Shown here: piece after piece, positions 4,854-7,995 of the stretch
Numbering within the stretch: position 1 is the stretch's first letter
How the letters are laid out: each line of letters begins with the position of its first letter
Source: Candidatus Methanoperedentaceae archaeon
Lineage (GTDB): Archaea > Halobacteriota > Methanosarcinia > Methanosarcinales > Methanoperedenaceae
DNA length: 7,995 nucleotides
Assembly: GCA_014859785.1 (NCBI GenBank)
Contig: JACUTP010000079.1
Coordinates: forward strand, 1 to 7,995
Direction of reading: 5' to 3'
The notes under the pieces: generated by a model
Seen by the model: the letters and a program-made list of their open reading frames with translations, nothing else
Told to the model about the DNA's origin: nothing
Databases searched by the model: none
Program-made: the position numbers and the translations under genes

Positions 4854-5798
4854 ATGAAGAATAAGATTATAGTTACAGGCGGAGCAGGTTTTATCGGAAG
4901 CCACATTGCCGATAAACTCCTCTCCAATAATTACAGGGTAACGGTTATCGACAACCTGAGTTCGGGAAGAATGGAGTTCATTGAACAAAACACATCCAAT
5001 CCGGATTTTGAATTCAGGAACGTTGATTTGCTTGAACCGGGGAAACTGGAAACGGCAATTGAAGGTGCAGTTGCAATATTCCACCTCGCGGCAAACCCTG
5101 ATGTCAGGCTGGGTCCTGATAACACGAAAGTCCATCTCGAGCAGAATATAATCGCAACTTACAATGTGCTTGAAGCAATGCGGAAAACCAGGGTAAAAAA
5201 CATCCTTTTCACATCCACGTCCACGGTTTACGGCGAGGCAACAATTATTCCCACACCTGAAGATTACGGTCCGCTTGTCCCAATATCCTTATATGGCGCC
5301 TCAAAACTTTCATGCGAGGCTCTCATCACATCGTATTGCCATACCTTTAACATGAAATCCTGGATTTTCAGGTTTGCAAACATCGTGGGCGACAGGGGAA
5401 CCCACGGGATAATATTTGATTTCATAGAAAAGCTCAGGAAAACACCGGAGTCCCTTGAAATCCTTGGTGACGGGAGGCAGGACAAATCATACATACATGT
5501 TTCAGAATGCTTGGATGCCATAATGTATGCATGGGAACACAGCAATGATATGGTAAATATTTTCAACATCGGCTCAAATGATACAATAACAGCCACCAGG
5601 ATTGGTGAAATTATCGTTGAGGAAATGGGGCTTCATAATGTCATATTCAATTATACCGGGGGAAGCAGGGGATGGATTGGCGATGTCCCGAAGATGATGC
5701 TCTCAATTCAGGGACTGAAGAACATCGGCTGGGAACCTGCTTACAATTCCGAAAAGAGCATCCGTGACGCCGTGCGCAGTGCTTTAGGGAAACTATAA
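4854..5798 (+). CDS. NAD-dependent epimerase, UDP-glucose 4-epimerase-like (extended SDR)
   Basis: A 314-residue extended short-chain dehydrogenase/reductase. The NAD-binding Rossmann motif TGGAGFIGSH is at residues 8-17, and Asp33 (VIDNLSSG) is the usual ribose-binding acid that selects NAD over NADP. HLAANPDV (77-84) is the adenine-side loop. The active site is STSTVYG (121-127), with Ser/Thr at 123/124, and Tyr147-x3-Lys151 in SLYGASK. The C-terminal half (RFANIVGDRG, GDGRQDKSYIHV) is typical of the sugar-nucleotide-binding region. Likely reactions are C4 epimerisation of UDP-glucose/UDP-GlcNAc or a related sugar nucleotide for surface polysaccharide or glycoprotein synthesis; exact substrate cannot be read from sequence. 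The ATG at 4854 is 47 bp after the mtd terminator and has only a weak GAGATGGA upstream. Its stop overlaps the nmd3 start by one base, so the two are probably cotranscribed, although no functional link is obvious. Confidence 0.9.
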   Translation: MKNKIIVTGGAGFIGSHIADKLLSNNYRVTVIDNLSSGRMEFIEQNTSNPDFEFRNVDLLEPGKLETAIEGAVAIFHLAANPDVRLGPDNTKVHLEQNIIATYNVLEAMRKTRVKNILFTSTSTVYGEATIIPTPEDYGPLVPISLYGASKLSCEALITSYCHTFNMKSWIFRFANIVGDRGTHGIIFDFIEKLRKTPESLEILGDGRQDKSYIHVSECLDAIMYAWEHSNDMVNIFNIGSNDTITATRIGEIIVEEMGLHNVIFNYTGGSRGWIGDVPKMMLSIQGLKNIGWEPAYNSEKSIRDAVRSALGKL

Positions 5799-6832
5799 TG
5801 CAGTTCTGTCCGAAATGCGGTAAAGATACCGATGTTTTGTTTGAAAACGTATGCAGGGAGTGTTTTCTCAAGACACATGAACTCATAGACTGCCCGCTTG
5901 TTATCCACATCAAAACCTGTCCTACCTGCGGCTCTTTTTTCAGGAAAGGGAAATGGGCATTCAGCAATGATGAAACCAAAAACGTCCTCGATAGTGTACG
6001 GGATGAAATAAGTATTGATAAGAAGGCAAAAAACGTGGAAATTTTCCTTACACCGAATAAACTTGACAAATCGATTTATCGTGTCGGGATTGGGGTAACC
6101 GCAGAAATTAACGGTATTGCAATCACAGAAGAAACAGGACTCGAAGTAAGGGTTGGTAAGGAAGCATGTGATGCCTGCAGCAGGATTGCAGGAGGGTATT
6201 TCGAGGGGATTGTGCAGGTCAGGGCTGAAAACAGGCTTCCGACAAAAGAAGAGCTTACAAGAAGCGAAAACATTGCCCGCGAACTGGCTGGCAGGTACCA
6301 GGATAAAGGTGACAGGCTTTCCTTTATTTCAAGGACGGTTGAACTTGATGAGGGAATTGATATATATGTAAGTTCCACAAAACTCGGGAAGCAGGTTTGC
6401 AATGCTGTGATAGAGGTTTTCGGGGGGAAATTCAGCGAATCACCATCACTTATAGGACAAAAAGACGGCGTGGAAATTTATCGTGTAACGTTTTCACTCA
6501 GGCTTCCTGAATTTGTGCGCGGGGATATTGTAAGTGTTAATGATACGGTTATTAAAGTCCAGAACTTCGGGAAACACCTGCGTGGAATTGACCTTGAAAC
6601 AGGTAAAAAAATTACAGAACCCGCAGACAGGATAGGAAAAATCATAAAAGTTGGCAGTGTAAATGATGCTGTTTCCTCGGTACTTGTAGCTGATGAAGGT
6701 GATACAGTCCAGGTGCTTGACCCTGAAACATACGAATCAATTACAATCAGGAAACCGGAATTCCTGGATGTAAAAGCAGGGAATGATATTAATGTTGTAA
6801 AGACTGAAAAGGGGATTTTCATTCTGCCATAA
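5798..6832 (+). CDS. nmd3: NMD3 family ribosome-biogenesis protein
   Basis: A 344-residue archaeal NMD3. The N-terminal zinc-binding region has CPKC (4-7), CREC (19-22) and CPTC (41-44), with Cys32 also available. CDAC (124-127) leads into the family signature SRIAGGYFEGIVQVRAENR (128-146). The middle region (about 165-235) holds the conserved helix-strand pattern with YVSSTKLGK. The C-terminal third is beta-rich, consistent with the SH3/eIF5A-like domains of NMD3. In eukaryotes NMD3 is the 60S export adaptor. Archaea have no nucleus, so here it presumably acts in late maturation or anti-association of the large ribosomal subunit. Its start overlaps the stop of the epimerase gene (TAATG). The downstream methyltransferase is convergent, with 12 bp between the stops. 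Confidence 0.9.
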   Translation: MQFCPKCGKDTDVLFENVCRECFLKTHELIDCPLVIHIKTCPTCGSFFRKGKWAFSNDETKNVLDSVRDEISIDKKAKNVEIFLTPNKLDKSIYRVGIGVTAEINGIAITEETGLEVRVGKEACDACSRIAGGYFEGIVQVRAENRLPTKEELTRSENIARELAGRYQDKGDRLSFISRTVELDEGIDIYVSSTKLGKQVCNAVIEVFGGKFSESPSLIGQKDGVEIYRVTFSLRLPEFVRGDIVSVNDTVIKVQNFGKHLRGIDLETGKKITEPADRIGKIIKVGSVNDAVSSVLVADEGDTVQVLDPETYESITIRKPEFLDVKAGNDINVVKTEKGIFILP

Positions 6833-6844
6833 AGCTGACGGACT

Positions 6845-7870
6845 TTAGCGTTTTATCTTTTCACACACCAGAACCTCATCCCCGAACCCGAAAAGGTGAA
6901 AGGTTTTACTTCCCGCAAGTCCATTTTCAAGCTCATTCCTGACAGTCCAGTACTCATCCGGAGCCACGTCAAGGCGCAGCACAACCTTACCTGCTTTTTC
7001 AGCAGCCAGAGTACCTTTGATTTTCGAAATATCCCTTTCAGTCCTGGCGGCAACCCTGTACCTGTCCTTGAAAAAAGGCGAGGCAATAAGGCTGCTTGAA
7101 GTCAGGAGTGTGCGCCTCTCATCCCCCTTGTAAAAGTAAATATCATTGCAGGAGCCTGGTATTGTACTTGCAAGTTCACCAAGCAGTCCTGCTTTTACAA
7201 CAGACGGCTCTGGCTCGTAAACATATTCGCCGATTTTTGCGGTTTCAATTGCCGGTGCATCTGAGGAGCAAAGATAAGCGTTACCGGGCAGGACAACTGC
7301 GCTTCGTCTGCATTTTTTAAGAGTGCCGAAATAAAGCGTCAGCCTGTTTAACTGCCCGTTTAATGACATGTATTCGTACTCGCAATCAAGCCCGATTCGC
7401 TCAGGCGGCATCTGCGGAGGTGCGTGGAATGCAAGACTTTGTGTGATGCCTGAATAAAGTTTTATTAAATCATCAATCCGGGGTTCAAGGTTATCCAGTG
7501 TCCTCCTTTTCTCTGCCAGGGGGCGCGCCGGGTCTGAAAAAATAATATCAGAATCTGATATTTTATCCCGCGTTTTTGGCGATAGCGCATCACCGAGGAT
7601 GAACTCAACGTTATCCACCCCGTAAAGCTCACAGTTCTTCTTTGCGTAATCAAGCTTTTCGGGATTCCTCTCAACCGCATAGACCCTGTCGCATTCTTTT
7701 GCAAAAAAGATGACCTGCCCGCCTATCCCGCAGCCAAGGTCGGCAATTGTACCGGTTTTTAATCGCCTGGCAATGTATTTTGCTGCAATTTCCGGGGTTG
7801 CAAGCTGTAAACCGTCTTTATTTGATAAAACTGGTTTTGTGAATTTAACTGTGTGTTTGTCACGGGTCAT
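6845..7870 (-). CDS. Class I SAM-dependent methyltransferase with C-terminal THUMP-like region
   Basis: The protein has 341 residues. Motif I is ADLGCGIGGQ (43-52), the SAM-binding glycine loop; the acidic residue ending strand 2 is Glu67 (VYAVERN); motif II/III lies around FILGDALS (90-97); motif IV is DIIFSDPARP (108-117), with DPAR replacing the NPPY/DPPY of N-methyltransferases. The C-terminal half from about 185 to 341 is unlike a plain methyltransferase and resembles the THUMP-like/ferredoxin-like region found in a poorly characterised methyltransferase family with this DPAR-type motif. An RNA or protein substrate is plausible but unknown. Ribosome binding is weak (GATGAG upstream). It is transcribed from the right on its own and converges on nmd3 with 12 bp between stop codons. 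Confidence 0.85.
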   Translation of the reverse strand: MTRDKHTVKFTKPVLSNKDGLQLATPEIAAKYIARRLKTGTIADLGCGIGGQVIFFAKECDRVYAVERNPEKLDYAKKNCELYGVDNVEFILGDALSPKTRDKISDSDIIFSDPARPLAEKRRTLDNLEPRIDDLIKLYSGITQSLAFHAPPQMPPERIGLDCEYEYMSLNGQLNRLTLYFGTLKKCRRSAVVLPGNAYLCSSDAPAIETAKIGEYVYEPEPSVVKAGLLGELASTIPGSCNDIYFYKGDERRTLLTSSSLIASPFFKDRYRVAARTERDISKIKGTLAAEKAGKVVLRLDVAPDEYWTVRNELENGLAGSKTFHLFGFGDEVLVCEKIKR

Positions 7871-7995
7871 TTATTAGCTCATCATATCGGTTCGGGTATT
7901 TAGGATATTGTATTTTGGAGGGCGTTATAATTTGTGTTGCGGAATATAGGCACGGTCTGAATTTTCCGTTAACTGTGCGTCTAACATCGGGATTT
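7871..7995. other. Upstream region of the methyltransferase gene, no confident gene
   Basis: This holds the presumed promoter of the minus-strand methyltransferase: a weak TATA-like ACAATAT (about 7905-7911 on the plus strand) at a suitable distance. On the plus strand a GGAGGG (about 7917-7922) precedes an open stretch to the window edge without an ATG, so a divergent gene cannot be supported. Confidence 0.35.

Noticed and set aside
7914..7995. A divergent plus-strand gene at the right edge
   Set aside because: The frame is open to the edge after GGAGGG, but it has no ATG, and the translated segment shows no recognisable family.
1..7995. CRISPR arrays, tRNA or rRNA genes, defence islands
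   Set aside because: No regularly spaced direct repeats and no tRNA- or rRNA-like segments were seen, and no defence-gene motifs occur in any supported ORF.

Overview
The window comes from a methanogen-type euryarchaeon, most likely in or near Methanosarcinales. The evidence is an F420-dependent methylene-tetrahydromethanopterin dehydrogenase (mtd), an archaeal NMD3 ribosome-biogenesis protein, archaeal TATA-type promoters and Shine-Dalgarno sites of the GGTG/GTGATC kind. I cannot name the genus from sequence alone.

The main feature is a compact three-gene operon on the + strand (2181-3798): an ArsR-family repressor, then hgcA, then hgcB. HgcA and HgcB are the corrinoid membrane protein and the [4Fe-4S] ferredoxin needed for microbial mercury methylation, the step that makes methylmercury. 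The HgcA cap-helix motif NVWCAAGK, its five-helix membrane domain, the two CxxCxxCxxxCP clusters of HgcB and the C-terminal Cys-Cys pair of HgcB are all intact. The genes are 2 bp apart (arsR-hgcA) or overlap by 1 bp (hgcA-hgcB). In front of arsR, two dyads flank a TATA box and the second runs up to the start codon, which suggests a thiol/metal-responsive autoregulated operon. The ArsR protein has a CxC pair in the recognition region and a CCCxxC tail.

Left part (1-2101, - strand). A Roadblock/LC7 gene (774-1145) looks intact. Its overlapping downstream partner, a small membrane protein, is broken by a frameshift and an in-frame TAG, and a weakly supported small membrane ORF follows. Between this cluster and the hgcAB operon lies an 875-bp IS5-family insertion sequence (1227-2101). 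It has recognisable terminal inverted repeats, and its transposase is inactivated by two in-frame stops. This part looks like decaying accessory DNA.

Right part (3875-7995). mtd has its own promoter and is followed by a hairpin plus T-rich terminator. Next comes an apparent two-gene unit of a UDP-glucose-4-epimerase-like SDR and nmd3 (1-bp overlap). A class I SAM-dependent methyltransferase is convergent to it, with only 12 bp between stop codons. These look like chromosomal housekeeping genes. The operon therefore sits between a decayed mobile region and core genes. Placement next to mtd puts it beside one-carbon/H4MPT metabolism, the pool from which HgcA is thought to draw its methyl group, but mtd has a separate promoter and the functional link is inference.
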